64,000 nt of DNA from Leifsonia sp. TF02-11 (GCF_017565305.1 NZ_JAGEKP010000005.1:186001-250000), one strand, 5' to 3'. Shown: positions 1-8,176, numbered from the stretch's first letter. Numbers and translations: made by a program. The notes: generated from the letters alone by a model not told the origin.

Positions 1-69
1 CATCAGTGCGATCAGGATGGGGCCGCGCTCGGAGCGGAAGCCCACGCTGGCTCGGGAGATTTCGTTCAT
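1..69 (-). CDS. MFS transporter, DHA2-type, N-terminal fragment
   Basis: Only the first 23 codons are in the window; the gene continues to the left. The start codon is the ATG read leftwards from 69, and the peptide begins MNEISRASVGFRSERGPIL. A basic cytoplasmic start leading into the first hydrophobic helix is typical of 14-helix drug exporters (DHA2 family), and the match to that group is from memory of the family start. It is divergent from the ArsR/MFS operon and shares its upstream region, so the same regulator may control both. With so little sequence the substrate cannot be stated. Confidence 0.55.
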   Translation of the reverse strand, partial: MNEISRASVGFRSERGPILIALM

Positions 70-120
70 CCCTGTCAACAACCGGAGCGGGGCCGGATCA
101 TTCCCGTTCGGGGTGAACGA

Positions 121-184
121 GTCCGCTTGACGTGAAAGACAGTGTGGCGCAAACTCTGAAACATGTCTTTCACATCAAGCGGAC
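121..184. repeat. 21-bp inverted repeat over a divergent promoter
   Basis: Two 21-nt arms (121-141 and 164-184) are inverted copies with one mismatch, separated by 22 nt. Each arm contains CTTGA(C/T)GTGAAAGAC. The left arm carries a TTGACG -35 hexamer (127-132). A CAAACT -10 (150-155) lies 7 nt before the ATG at 163, so transcription probably starts at or next to the start codon. The right arm covers the start codon and first codons of the ArsR gene. This looks like an autoregulatory operator for that regulator; that is an inference from position and symmetry. Confidence 0.6.
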
Positions 185-783
185 GGCCGGAGGACCGGCG
201 GACGGTCACCGATCCACGCGCGCTGCGCGCCCTGGCCCATCCGCTGCGGCTCGCGCTGCTCGACCACCTCTTGTCGTTCGGGGCGCGCACCGCCAGCGAG
301 TGCGCGGAAGCCGTCGGCTCGACGCCCTCCAACTGCAGCTACCACCTGCGCGCGCTCGCGCGCTTCGGCCTGGTCGAGCGGGTGGACGCCGAGGACGGGC
401 GGGAGCGACCGTGGCAGTCGACGGCCACGGGCCTCCAACTCGGCCGCGCGGACGACCCCGGCGTCCGGCTCGGAGAGGACACCGTCGAGCGCTTCTTCGC
501 CGACCGCCAGATCGACGAGGAGGCCGCCCGGTTGCACCGCGCGATCGCCCAGCGCGACAGCGTGCCGCCGGCCTGGCGCGAGGCGAGCATCCTCGCGGGC
601 TACGCCCTGCGGATCACCCCGGAGGAGCTGCGTGAACTGGGCGAGCGCCTGGACGCGCTGATCCGCCCGTACATCGGGCTCACCCGCGACGACGCCCCGA
701 GCGACAGCGCCGTCGTCGCGCTCAACCTCAGTGCGTTCCTCCACCCGGACGCGGTGCCGCCGCAGGAGGGGAGCGGATCATGA
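163..783 (+). CDS. ArsR-family winged-helix transcriptional regulator
   Basis: Protein of 206 aa. A winged helix-turn-helix occupies about residues 17-75 (RALAHPLRLALLDHL, then a recognition helix around TPSNCSYHLRALARFGLVE), of the HTH_20/ArsR type. The C-terminal half is helical and carries no obvious metal-binding cysteine cluster, so it is more likely a drug- or stress-responsive repressor than a metal sensor. Its stop overlaps the next gene by ATGA, so the two are translationally coupled. Regulators of this kind often control the MFS exporter directly behind them. The start at 163 fits a leaderless transcript; no Shine-Dalgarno sequence precedes it. Confidence 0.85.
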   Translation: MSFTSSGRPEDRRTVTDPRALRALAHPLRLALLDHLLSFGARTASECAEAVGSTPSNCSYHLRALARFGLVERVDAEDGRERPWQSTATGLQLGRADDPGVRLGEDTVERFFADRQIDEEAARLHRAIAQRDSVPPAWREASILAGYALRITPEELRELGERLDALIRPYIGLTRDDAPSDSAVVALNLSAFLHPDAVPPQEGSGS

Positions 784-2078
784 GCCGTTCCCCGCTCTTC
801 CGGCGCGACTATGCGCTGATCTGGACGGCCGGCCTGGTCTCCGACACCGGCGACTGGCTGCTCATGATCGCGCTCCCGCTGTTCGCGTTCTCGGCGACCG
901 GCTCGGCGCTGGGCGCCTCCGCCGTGTTCCTGGCCGAGCTCATCCCGATGCTGCTCGCCGGGACGTTCCTCGGGGTGCTGGTCGACCGCTGGGACCCGCG
1001 GCGCACGATGATCGTCGTCGCTCTGATCCAGGGGGTCGCGCTCCTGCCGCTGCTGGCCGCCAGCCCTGACCGCATGGGCATCGTCTACGCCGTGGCCGCT
1101 GTTCAGGCGTGTCTCGGTGCCATGATCAACCCGGCGAGGCAGTCGATGGTGCCGCGCCTCCTCCAGCGCGACGAGCTCGGCAGGGGCAACGCCCTCCTCG
1201 CCATCGCCGACAACCTCGCGCGGCTGGTCGGCTCCCCGCTCGGCGGCCTCGCGTTCGCGGTCGGCGGTCTGCCCGGCGTGGTGATCGTGGACGCGGTGAG
1301 CTTCGGCGTGACGGCCCTGCTCGTCGCCTTCACGCGCCCGCTTCCTGCGGTCGCCCCTGCGCAGGGCGCCGAGTCCGCGCCCGCCGTCGAGCGGCGCCTG
1401 CTGCGCGAGTGGGTGGAGGGCATCGCCACGATCGTCCGGAGCCGCGAGCTCCGCACGATCGCGGTGATCGCGGTGCTGGGCAGCGTCGCCCAGGGCGTGT
1501 TCCTCGTCCTGTTCATCGTGTACGTCACGCAAGACCTCGGAGCGAACGACACGGAGGTCGGCCTCCTGCGCGGGGTCCAGGCGATCGGCGGAGTGCTCGG
1601 GGGTCTCCTCACCGGGGTGCTGATCCGCCGGTTCGCTCCGCGCTGGCTGATCGGCGGCGGCTACCTGGTGTTCGGAGCGCTCTCGTTGCTGACCTGGAAC
1701 CTGGCACCGGTCACGACCGCGGTGTGGGTCTACGCCGGCCTGTTCATCGCGATGGGGCTCCCCGCCGTCGCGACCGCGACCGGAGAGATCACCCTCGTCC
1801 AGACGCTCACCCCGCGAGCGACGCTCGGGAGGGTGATCGCCGCCGTGACCACGCTGTCCGGCGCCGCGCAGGGCGTCGGCCTCCTGGTCGCCGGGCTCAT
1901 CGCCGAGTCGGTCGGCACGGTGCGCGTGCTCGACGCCCAGGCGTCGCTCTACCTGCTGTGCGGGGTGCTCGCGCTGGTGTTCCTCGGGGCGGCGAAAGCG
2001 GGGGCGCGGGAGGCCGGGGAGGGCGCGAACGACGGGGTGACCGATTCGGCCGCCGATGTCGGCCGACCCGCGAGTTGA
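780..2078 (+). CDS. MFS exporter, EntS/MFS_3-like
   Basis: A 432-aa polytopic membrane protein with about 12 hydrophobic segments. It resembles the MFS_3 (enterobactin exporter EntS-like) group: it starts with a short basic segment, then RRDYALIWTAGLVSDTGDW, and has the loop motif GVLVDRWDPRR (about 65-75) between helices 2 and 3. It probably exports a drug or small molecule by proton antiport; the substrate is not evident. It is co-transcribed and coupled with the ArsR gene through ATGA. The C-terminal 30 residues are hydrophilic. A small stem-loop follows the stop. Confidence 0.85.
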   Translation: MSRSPLFRRDYALIWTAGLVSDTGDWLLMIALPLFAFSATGSALGASAVFLAELIPMLLAGTFLGVLVDRWDPRRTMIVVALIQGVALLPLLAASPDRMGIVYAVAAVQACLGAMINPARQSMVPRLLQRDELGRGNALLAIADNLARLVGSPLGGLAFAVGGLPGVVIVDAVSFGVTALLVAFTRPLPAVAPAQGAESAPAVERRLLREWVEGIATIVRSRELRTIAVIAVLGSVAQGVFLVLFIVYVTQDLGANDTEVGLLRGVQAIGGVLGGLLTGVLIRRFAPRWLIGGGYLVFGALSLLTWNLAPVTTAVWVYAGLFIAMGLPAVATATGEITLVQTLTPRATLGRVIAAVTTLSGAAQGVGLLVAGLIAESVGTVRVLDAQASLYLLCGVLALVFLGAAKAGAREAGEGANDGVTDSAADVGRPAS

Positions 2079-2079
2079 C

Positions 2080-2111
2080 GCGAAACCCGCCCAGATTGCC
2101 AGGCGTTTCGC
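2080..2111 (+). terminator. possible stem-loop after the MFS gene
   Basis: GCGAAAC (2080-2086) pairs with GTTTCGC (2105-2111), extended by GCC/GGC with a bulge. It begins two bases after the stop codon. There is no T-tract, so terminator function is tentative. Confidence 0.35.
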
Positions 2112-2122
2112 CGAGAGGCACG

Positions 2123-2134
2123 TAGGGTGTCGGT
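2123..2134 (+). promoter_or_regulatory. leaderless-type -10 box before the helicase-like gene
   Basis: TAGGGT (2123-2128) plus 6 nt leads directly to the GTG at 2135. This favours GTG 2135 as the start, although an ATG at 2171 preceded by GAGGA is an alternative. Confidence 0.5.
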
Positions 2135-5100
2135 GTGTGGCGACTGGATAGGAAGAGCGAGGACGACGAGATGACGTCCGACGTGCCAGAGGGCGATGCG
2201 CTGCGCCCGGCGTCCAACACGACCGCCCCGCACACCCTGAGCCTCGGCGACCCCGGCCTCGTCGCCGGCAACATCGCCGAGCACGTATGGGCGCGCTGGC
2301 GTGAGGAGATCGCGGCGATCGGCGGGGAGTCGCCGCTGCTGCACTTCGAGGACAGCCCGCGCACCCGCATCGAGCTCAGCACCACGCACCCCGGCGGCCT
2401 CCCGCAGTTCATCACCGGGCAGAGCACACTGCTCTCCAGCCTGATCCGCGACGAACTCGCGTTGCGCACCGCCCGCGCGGCGGCGAACGCCATCACCGCC
2501 AAGGGCATCGAGCTGCGTTCCGTGCGCGGCATCGAGTCCGTGCACCTGGCGATCGGGCTGGCGCAGTGGCGTCACGGTTCCGACGAGTTCCTCGCGCCGA
2601 TCCTGCTGCGCCCGTTGGCCATCCGGCGCTACGGCCGCGACTTCGAGCTGAAGCTCAAAGGCCAGCCGTTCCTGAACCCCGAGCTGGCCCGGGCGCTGTC
2701 CGAGCAGTTCCAGATCACCCTCGACGCCGACGCGTTCGTGGCGCTCGCGCTCGACAACGGCGCGTTCAAGCCGCAGCCGGTGATCGACCGGCTGCGCGGA
2801 CTCACCTCGCATCTTCCGTGGTTCAACGTGCAGCCGCGTCTGGTGGTCTCGTCGTTCGTCGACGTCGCACCAGCGCTGCGGGCCGAGGCCGACGACCTGG
2901 ACACGCCGCTGCTCGACGCGCTGGCGGGCAACCCGACGGCGCGCACCACGATCGAGAGCGCCTTCAGCCCGGCCGACCCGGTCCGTCAGGATGAACGTCC
3001 GCCGGCCACCGACTCCCTGCTGCTCGACGCCGACGAGGAGCAGGAGAACGTCGTCGCGCAGATCGCGGCGGGCAACTCGATCGTCGTGAAGACCCTCCCG
3101 GGAACCGGCGGCACGCAGACGGTCGTCAACGCCGTCGGCGCGCTGGTCGCGCAACACAAGCGCGTGCTCGTCGTGGGACCGCGACGCTCCAGCCTGGAGG
3201 ACATCGCCCAGCGGTTCGCGAAGGTCGGGCTGCCCGGCGTCGCGGTCACGCCGCGCAGCCTCCGTCGCGACCTCATCCAGTCCATCGGGCGCAACGAGAA
3301 GGCCGAGCAGCCGCGCGTCACCGACGTCGACGACGCGCTGGTGCGGCTCCGCAAGGTGCTGCTCGACTACCGCGCGGCACTCGCGCGCCGCGATCCCGTG
3401 CTGCACGTCTCCGTGCTCGACGCGCTGCGCGAGCTCTCCCGCCTCGCCCTGCTGCCGACTCCGCCGGCGACCACCGCACGCCTCAGCCGGGCCTCCATCG
3501 AGGCGCTCGCCTCCGGTCGGGATGCCGCCGCCGACGCCCTGATCCGGGCCGCCCGCCTCGGCGAGTTCCGCTACGGCCCGAGCGACTCGCCCTGGTACGG
3601 CGCATCGTTCGCGACGACGGAGGAGGGCAAGGCCGCGCACGACCTCGCCAAGAAGCTCAGCCGTGCCGAGCTGCCACGACTCATCGAGCGGGCCAGGGCG
3701 CTCATCGGCCAGACCAGGATGCGACCGTTCGAGTCCATCGCCGAGCTCGGCGTCTACCTGCGCCTGCTGCTCGACGTGCGGGAGACGCTCGACCGCTTCA
3801 CGCCCGCCGTGTTCGACCGCTCGATCTCGGAGCTGATCGCCGCCACCTCGTCGCGCCGCGAGTCTCCCACGATGTCCGGTACCAACCGGCGCCGGCTGCG
3901 CAAGCTCGCCCTGGAGTACGTGCGCCCCGGTGTGCATGTCACCGACCTCAACGAGAGCCTGCGGCGCATCCAGCAGCAGCGCATCCTCTGGAACCGCTTC
4001 GCGGTCGCGGGTGTCGTCCCGGAGGTGCCGGTCGGCATCGCGGACGTCCAGGTCGCGTACCAGCGCGTCGCTGAGGATCTTGCCCGCCTCGACATCCCGC
4101 TGCGCCGCACGGGGACGCCGCAGTCGCTCGCCGCGCTGCCGATCGAGGAGCTGACCCGCCAGGTCGCCGGCCTCGCCGCCGAGTCGGAGGTGCTCGCCAA
4201 TCTCCAGGAGCGCACCGCCCTGCTCGGGCAGCTGCGCGAGCGCGGCCTCGATCCGCTGCTGTCCGACCTGTCGGTGCGCCACGTGCCCGAGACGCAGGTC
4301 AGCGCCGAGCTCGAGCTCGCCTGGTGGCAGTCGGTGTTGGAGGCCCTGCTCGCCGGCGACCGCGCACTGCTGAGCGCCAACACGAGTGTGCTCGACCGGC
4401 TGGAGGCCGACTTCCGGCTCGTCGACGAGGCTCACGCGTCCGCGACGGGCAAGCAGCTCGCCTGGATGCTCGCCGAGACCTGGAAGATCGGCATCGTCGA
4501 CTGGCCGGACGAAGCGAAGGCGCTCAAGAAGCTGCTGACGACGACCTCGCCGACCGCGGCGTCGCTGAACGCGGCCGCGCCGCACCTGGCACGTCCGCTG
4601 GCCCCGGTCTGGCTGGTCTCGCCCTACGAGGTGCCCGCGATCGACCCAGAGGTCGCCTTCGACGCGGTCGTCCTGATCGACGCCGGCGCCTCGAGCCTGG
4701 CCGAGAACGTCCCCGTGCTGCGGCGCGCGCGCCAGGTGGTGGCCTTCGGCGACCCGGTGACGCAGACGCCGTCCCGCTTCGACACCGGCGTGCACGAGTA
4801 CGGAACGACGGTGGAGGCCGCGGACGTCGACGCACTGCACGCCGACTCCGCGCTCGCCCGTCTGTCCGAGTTGCTCCCCGTCTACACGCTGTCGCGCAGC
4901 TACCGCGCGGGCGGCGAAGACCTCGCCGAGCTCGTCAACCGCCGCTTCTACGGCGGCAAGATCGACTCCCTGCCGTGGGCGGGCACGTACCTCGGACACG
5001 GCAGTCTCGCCCTCCACTACGTGACCGGCGGTCAGGGCATGCCCGACAGCGACACCGGGGCCGTCGAGAGCACGGACGCCGAGGTGGCGAAGGTGGTCGA

Positions 5101-5893
5101 GCTCGTCGTGCGCCACGCCACCGAGCGGCCGCGCGAATCGCTCATGGTGATCACCGCCAGCGAGCGCCACGCGGTGCGCGTCAACCAGGCCGTCCTTGCG
5201 GCGTTCGCGAAGCGCACAGAGCTCGCCGATTTCATCCTCGGCGACCGCCCTGAGCCGTTCACGGTCGTGACGCTGGAGCAGTCCGTCGGCCAGAGCCGCG
5301 ACCGCGTCGTCTTCTCCATCGGCTACGGGCGCACCCCGCACGGCCGGCTGCTGTCGAACTTCGGAGCGTTGGCCGAGCCGGGAGGCGACCGCCTCCTCGC
5401 CGTCGGCATGACGCGCGCCCGCCGCGGCATGGACATCGTCTCGTGCTTCCGCCCCGACGACATCGACGAGTCGCGCATGCGGCACGGCATAGCCGCGCTG
5501 GCCCAGGTGCTGGGGGAGGCCGACCAGCTGCAGGCCGCCGTGCCCGAGTACCTCAGCCCCGACGCGGACCCGATGATCCTCGACCTCGCCAAGCGCCTCG
5601 CCCGCCGCGGTCTGGACGTGCAGGTCGGCTATCGAGGCAAGCTGACGCTGGTCGCCTCGAACGAGGGCCGAGCGGTGGTCGTCGAGACCGACGACGACGT
5701 GAACACGGGCAGCCTCCGCGAGTCGCTCCGCCTCCGCCCCGACGTGCTCCGCCGCCTCGGCTGGCACTACCTCCGCGTACACAGCTTCGAGCTGTTCGCG
5801 GACCCGGACGCGGTTGCAGGACGGATCGCGCGCCTCATCGGCATCTCGGAGGCCAACGCCGAGACGGCGCCGATCACGCTGCCGGAGCTTTGA
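2135..5893 (+). CDS. degenerate SF1 helicase / MTES_1575-type nuclease-like protein
   Basis: Protein of 1252 aa with the architecture of large superfamily-1 helicases (AAA_11/AAA_12-like) that end in an MTES_1575-type restriction-endonuclease-fold domain. Key residues are missing. The Walker A loop reads LPGTGGTQT (about 321-329), with Gly326 where the catalytic Lys should be. The Walker B region reads VLIDAGAS (about 846-853), with Ala850 in place of Glu. Later motifs survive: FGDP, SRSYRAG and TRARRGMDIV. In the C-terminal domain the usual IDLAV aspartate is replaced (KLTLVAS), while VVETDDD and RLGWHYLRV remain. The frame is intact and richly biased, so the gene is expressed or recently was; it is probably a structural or nucleic-acid-binding scaffold rather than an active motor. 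It stands alone, with its own promoter. Family membership is confident; inactivity is inferred. Confidence 0.8.
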   Translation: MWRLDRKSEDDEMTSDVPEGDALRPASNTTAPHTLSLGDPGLVAGNIAEHVWARWREEIAAIGGESPLLHFEDSPRTRIELSTTHPGGLPQFITGQSTLLSSLIRDELALRTARAAANAITAKGIELRSVRGIESVHLAIGLAQWRHGSDEFLAPILLRPLAIRRYGRDFELKLKGQPFLNPELARALSEQFQITLDADAFVALALDNGAFKPQPVIDRLRGLTSHLPWFNVQPRLVVSSFVDVAPALRAEADDLDTPLLDALAGNPTARTTIESAFSPADPVRQDERPPATDSLLLDADEEQENVVAQIAAGNSIVVKTLPGTGGTQTVVNAVGALVAQHKRVLVVGPRRSSLEDIAQRFAKVGLPGVAVTPRSLRRDLIQSIGRNEKAEQPRVTDVDDALVRLRKVLLDYRAALARRDPVLHVSVLDALRELSRLALLPTPPATTARLSRASIEALASGRDAAADALIRAARLGEFRYGPSDSPWYGASFATTEEGKAAHDLAKKLSRAELPRLIERARALIGQTRMRPFESIAELGVYLRLLLDVRETLDRFTPAVFDRSISELIAATSSRRESPTMSGTNRRRLRKLALEYVRPGVHVTDLNESLRRIQQQRILWNRFAVAGVVPEVPVGIADVQVAYQRVAEDLARLDIPLRRTGTPQSLAALPIEELTRQVAGLAAESEVLANLQERTALLGQLRERGLDPLLSDLSVRHVPETQVSAELELAWWQSVLEALLAGDRALLSANTSVLDRLEADFRLVDEAHASATGKQLAWMLAETWKIGIVDWPDEAKALKKLLTTTSPTAASLNAAAPHLARPLAPVWLVSPYEVPAIDPEVAFDAVVLIDAGASSLAENVPVLRRARQVVAFGDPVTQTPSRFDTGVHEYGTTVEAADVDALHADSALARLSELLPVYTLSRSYRAGGEDLAELVNRRFYGGKIDSLPWAGTYLGHGSLALHYVTGGQGMPDSDTGAVESTDAEVAKVVELVVRHATERPRESLMVITASERHAVRVNQAVLAAFAKRTELADFILGDRPEPFTVVTLEQSVGQSRDRVVFSIGYGRTPHGRLLSNFGALAEPGGDRLLAVGMTRARRGMDIVSCFRPDDIDESRMRHGIAALAQVLGEADQLQAAVPEYLSPDADPMILDLAKRLARRGLDVQVGYRGKLTLVASNEGRAVVVETDDDVNTGSLRESLRLRPDVLRRLGWHYLRVHSFELFADPDAVAGRIARLIGISEANAETAPITLPEL

Positions 5894-5898
5894 GCACT

Positions 5899-5910
5899 TA
5901 CCCTGGAAGG
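5899..5910 (+). promoter_or_regulatory. leaderless-type -10 box
   Basis: TACCCT (5899-5904) plus 6 nt leads to the GTG at 5911. Confidence 0.5.
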
Positions 5911-6084
5911 GTGGGTCAGCAGCAACCGGACGGCGAACGGCCGGCGCGCAAGTCGCGCCGAGTGCGGCGCGAGGGCGCGCCCGGCGCGGACCCGACGCCG
6001 CGCCTGCCCGAACGCGACCGCGAAGACGGATCGTGGTCGTCGAACGACGAGCAGCTGCGGCGGGACGTGCCGCCGCACTGGTGA
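5911..6084 (+). CDS. small hydrophilic actinobacterial protein
   Basis: A 57-aa ORF starting at GTG 5911. The N-terminal half is basic (ARKSRRVRRE) and the C-terminal half acidic, ending DEQLRRDVPPHW. Small proteins with a DREDGW..NDE...PPHW ending recur across actinobacteria, which supports a real gene; their function is not known to me. There are no membrane segments or cysteines, and it is probably disordered. A -10 box sits 6 nt before the start, as with neighbouring leaderless genes. It lies between the helicase-like gene and the toxin-antitoxin pair without operon signs. Confidence 0.7.
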   Translation: MGQQQPDGERPARKSRRVRREGAPGADPTPRLPERDREDGSWSSNDEQLRRDVPPHW

Positions 6085-6115
6085 TGGGCTGAGGGCCAGC
6101 GGAGTAGCACCCTGG

Positions 6116-6127
6116 TAGCATCAGAGT
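6116..6127 (+). promoter_or_regulatory. leaderless-type -10 box before the toxin-antitoxin operon
   Basis: TAGCAT (6116-6121) plus 6 nt leads to the ATG at 6128. Confidence 0.5.
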
Positions 6128-6352
6128 ATGACCGTAAAACTGAGTGTGAGTCTCTCCGACGACGATCTCGTGTACCTGGACAAGATCGCGGCCGATATGC
6201 GAGGCAACCGGTCTGCAGCCATCCACCGGCTTCTCCGCGTTCAGCGCGAACTGGATGCCGAGGACGCGTACGCGCAGGCATTCGACGAGTGGGAGAGCTC
6301 GGGCGAGAACGCGATCTGGGACGCTACAGCGCGCGACGGGCTTTCCGAGTGA
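6128..6352 (+). CDS. ribbon-helix-helix antitoxin, MazE/CopG-like
   Basis: A 74-aa protein. Residues 1-45 form a ribbon-helix-helix DNA-binding fold: a beta strand VKLSVSLSD, then two helices (DDLVYLDKIAADM and SAAIHRLLRVQREL). The acidic C-terminal tail (about 46-74) would wrap the toxin, as in MazEF and similar type II pairs. Its stop overlaps the toxin start in a GTGA, the tight coupling expected for an antitoxin-toxin operon. Autoregulation of its own leaderless promoter is likely from family knowledge. Confidence 0.85.
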   Translation: MTVKLSVSLSDDDLVYLDKIAADMRGNRSAAIHRLLRVQRELDAEDAYAQAFDEWESSGENAIWDATARDGLSE

Positions 6353-6711
6353 AGCGTGGTGACGTTGTCGAGGTCCTGCTGGATCCGGTCGTCGAAGGGG
6401 AGGCCGGAAAGCTGCGCCCCTGCATCGTCGTCAGCTCTGCGGGAGTGAATGCGGCGGTCACGAAGCGCTCGCGGGGCGTCGTGACATGCGTGCCTGTGAC
6501 GTCGAACGTCTCGAGCGTCCACGGCGACTTCCAGGTCGAGGTCGCCGATCCGGACGATCTCTCCCGGATGGGCCTGCGGATTCGCTCGAAGATTCAAGCC
6601 GAGCAAGTTCGGGCGGTCGGGTTTCCCCGCATCGCACGCACGCTCGGCACGACCCCCGGCTGGATCATGCACCAGCTGGACGATGCGCTCAGGTTCCACC
6701 TGTCGCTGTAG
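6349..6711 (+). CDS. MazF/PemK-family endoribonuclease toxin
   Basis: A 120-aa protein from GTG 6349. It shows the PemK/MazF layout: VKRGDVVEVLLDPVVEGEAGKLRPCIVVSS at the start (catalytic Arg in KLRPCIVV), then VVTCVPVTSNV, and a conserved SKIQAEQVRAV strand. MazF enzymes cut mRNA at short sequence motifs when freed from the antitoxin. The reading frame extends 20 codons upstream, but GTG 6349 gives the family-typical start and the GTGA overlap with the antitoxin. It is convergent with mscL, with only 8 bp between the stops. Confidence 0.9.
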   Translation: MKRGDVVEVLLDPVVEGEAGKLRPCIVVSSAGVNAAVTKRSRGVVTCVPVTSNVSSVHGDFQVEVADPDDLSRMGLRIRSKIQAEQVRAVGFPRIARTLGTTPGWIMHQLDDALRFHLSL

Positions 6712-6719
6712 CGGCCCCG

Positions 6720-7163
6720 CTACGGCAGCGGGTCGGCGTGCCTGCCGGTTCCCGCGCCGGAGGGCGGCGACTGCTGCGCCTGCAGGAGGTCGCGGATCTC
6801 GGTGAGCAGGTCGAGCTCGGTGACGGGCGCGTCGGGTTCGACGACGCCCTTCTTGCGGAGGCGCTCTGTGCGCTCCTTGAGCTTGTTGATCGGGAAGACG
6901 AACACGAAGTAGACGACGACAGCCACGATCAGGAAGCTGATGATCGAGCCCAGCACAGCGCCGAACTTGATGTCCGAGCCGTTCAACGTCACGATCATCG
7001 CCTTGTCGAGCGAGTTCGCCGTGAAGAACGAGCTGATCAGCGGGTTGAACAGGTTCGTCACGATCGACGTGACGACCGCCGTGAACGCGGCGCCGATGAC
7101 CACGGCGACCGCCAGGTCGATCACGTTCCCGCGGAGGATGAACTCTCTGAAGCCTTTGAGCAT
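6720..7163 (-). CDS. mscL: large-conductance mechanosensitive channel MscL
   Basis: A 147-aa membrane protein, the normal size for MscL. The N-terminal amphipathic helix and pore helix read MLKGFREFILRGNVIDLAVA (1-20) and continue to about residue 45. A periplasmic loop (about 46-68) and second helix (69-90) follow, then the basic RLRKK cluster and a C-terminal helical bundle (about 113-130). It forms a homopentameric pore that opens under membrane tension to release osmolytes. AAAGGA lies about 7 nt before the ATG. It follows the FmdB/Ruc-like gene by 43 nt on the same strand. Confidence 0.97.
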   Translation of the reverse strand: MLKGFREFILRGNVIDLAVAVVIGAAFTAVVTSIVTNLFNPLISSFFTANSLDKAMIVTLNGSDIKFGAVLGSIISFLIVAVVVYFVFVFPINKLKERTERLRKKGVVEPDAPVTELDLLTEIRDLLQAQQSPPSGAGTGRHADPLP

Positions 7164-7206
7164 GACCGGTCCTTTCGCCAGGTGGGTGGAACTGGTGGTG
7201 CTGGTG

Positions 7207-7554
7207 TCAGGCTGCGGAGCCCGAGGAGGAAGAGGACGATGACGACCCCGAGGAGGACGACGACCCGGAGGACGACGATCCCGAGGACGACGAGGAAGAC
7301 GATCCGGACGACGACGACCCCGACCCCGAAGACGCCGAGCTCGACCCCGACGACGAACCTCCCCCTGACTTCGTACCACCGCGCGAGTCGGTCCGGTAGA
7401 ACCCGGAGCCGTTGAACGTCACGCCGACAGCGCCGAACACCTTCCGCAGCGTTCCGCCGCAGTTCGGGCAGACCGTCAGCGCGTCGTCGGTGAACGCCTG
7501 GTGGATGTCGAAGGCGTGGCCGCAGTCGCGGCACGAGTAGGAGTAGGTGGGCAT
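7207..7554 (-). CDS. FmdB/Ruc-like zinc-ribbon protein with Ser/Gly tail
   Basis: A 115-aa protein. Residues 1-55 form an FmdB-type zinc ribbon with two CxxC knuckles (C8/C11 and C29/C32) starting MPTYSYSC. Residues 59-115 are almost only Ser and Gly and must be disordered. The same order (5-formyl-THF cyclo-ligase next to a small four-Cys protein with a disordered tail) holds Rv0991c in M. tuberculosis, described as the redox-regulated chaperone Ruc; orthology here is inferred from position and layout. Oxidation of the zinc cysteines would be the switch. It lies 37 nt downstream of the cyclo-ligase gene. Confidence 0.85.
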   Translation of the reverse strand: MPTYSYSCRDCGHAFDIHQAFTDDALTVCPNCGGTLRKVFGAVGVTFNGSGFYRTDSRGGTKSGGGSSSGSSSASSGSGSSSSGSSSSSSSGSSSSGSSSSSGSSSSSSSSGSAA

Positions 7555-7591
7555 GGTCTTCCGTGTCGTTCGGGGTGGTCCGCGGTGCCGT

Positions 7592-8176
7592 TCAGGAGAA
7601 CTGGACGATGCGGGTGGGCGTGACCGCGCCGTCGACGGGCTGGTCGTGTCGTTCCCGGGGGACTTCGCTCACCAGCTCGCCGTCGAAGACGACGGCGTAC
7701 ACCGGGGGACATTTTTCCATGCTGCCGAGCGTCTTGTCGAAATAGCCGCGTCCCCAGCCCATGCGCATGCCGGTCTCGTCGACAGCTGCGGCGGGGACCA
7801 GGATGAGGTCGACATCGTTGATCGCGATCGGCCCGAGCAGTTCGCCGACGGCCTCCGGCATGCCGAAGAGCCCCTCGGTCTCGGTCTCGCCGTCGCCGGT
7901 GGTCCAGTCGAGGAGGCCGTCTTCGCGTGAGACCGGGAGCAGCACGCGGATGTTCTGGCCGACCGCCCAGTTGACGAACGGGCGCGTGTCCGGCTCGATC
8001 GTCGTGGAGAGGTAGCAGGCGATCGAGCGCGCGGAGAGGTCCGTCGCGAGGTCGATCAAGTTGCGGGTGATTCCCGCGGTCGCGGCCTGCCGTTCCGTGC
8101 TGGTGAGGTTCTGCCGTCGCTCGCGCAGCTCGGCGCGCAGTGCGCGCTTGCGATGGGCGGCAGTGTCCGTGTCCAT
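7592..8176 (-). CDS. 5-formyltetrahydrofolate cyclo-ligase
   Basis: A 194-aa protein of the 5-FTHF cyclo-ligase (MTHFS/YgfA) family. It converts 5-formyl-THF to 5,10-methenyl-THF with ATP, recovering a stored folate in the cytoplasm. Diagnostic parts are the basic N-terminal helix (HRKRALRAELRERR), the CYLS strand, and the ATP/substrate loop GMRMGWGRGYFDKTL (about 136-150). The length is normal. A TAGGAT -10 box sits exactly 6 nt upstream of the ATG, so the mRNA is probably leaderless. The gene is divergent from galU with back-to-back promoters. Confidence 0.93.
   Translation of the reverse strand: MDTDTAAHRKRALRAELRERRQNLTSTERQAATAGITRNLIDLATDLSARSIACYLSTTIEPDTRPFVNWAVGQNIRVLLPVSREDGLLDWTTGDGETETEGLFGMPEAVGELLGPIAINDVDLILVPAAAVDETGMRMGWGRGYFDKTLGSMEKCPPVYAVVFDGELVSEVPRERHDQPVDGAVTPTRIVQFS

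Noticed and set aside
1949-6226. Very long open frame on the minus strand opposite the helicase-like gene
   Set aside because: It is the antisense shadow expected from strong GC third-position bias; it lacks domain motifs, and its residue composition (Arg, Ala, Gly, Asp) is typical of shadows. The plus-strand frame has clear helicase motifs.
7207-7383. Repetitive DNA in the FmdB/Ruc gene as a CRISPR or microsatellite array
   Set aside because: It is a coding Ser/Gly tract in frame with the zinc ribbon, without spacers or fixed-length units.
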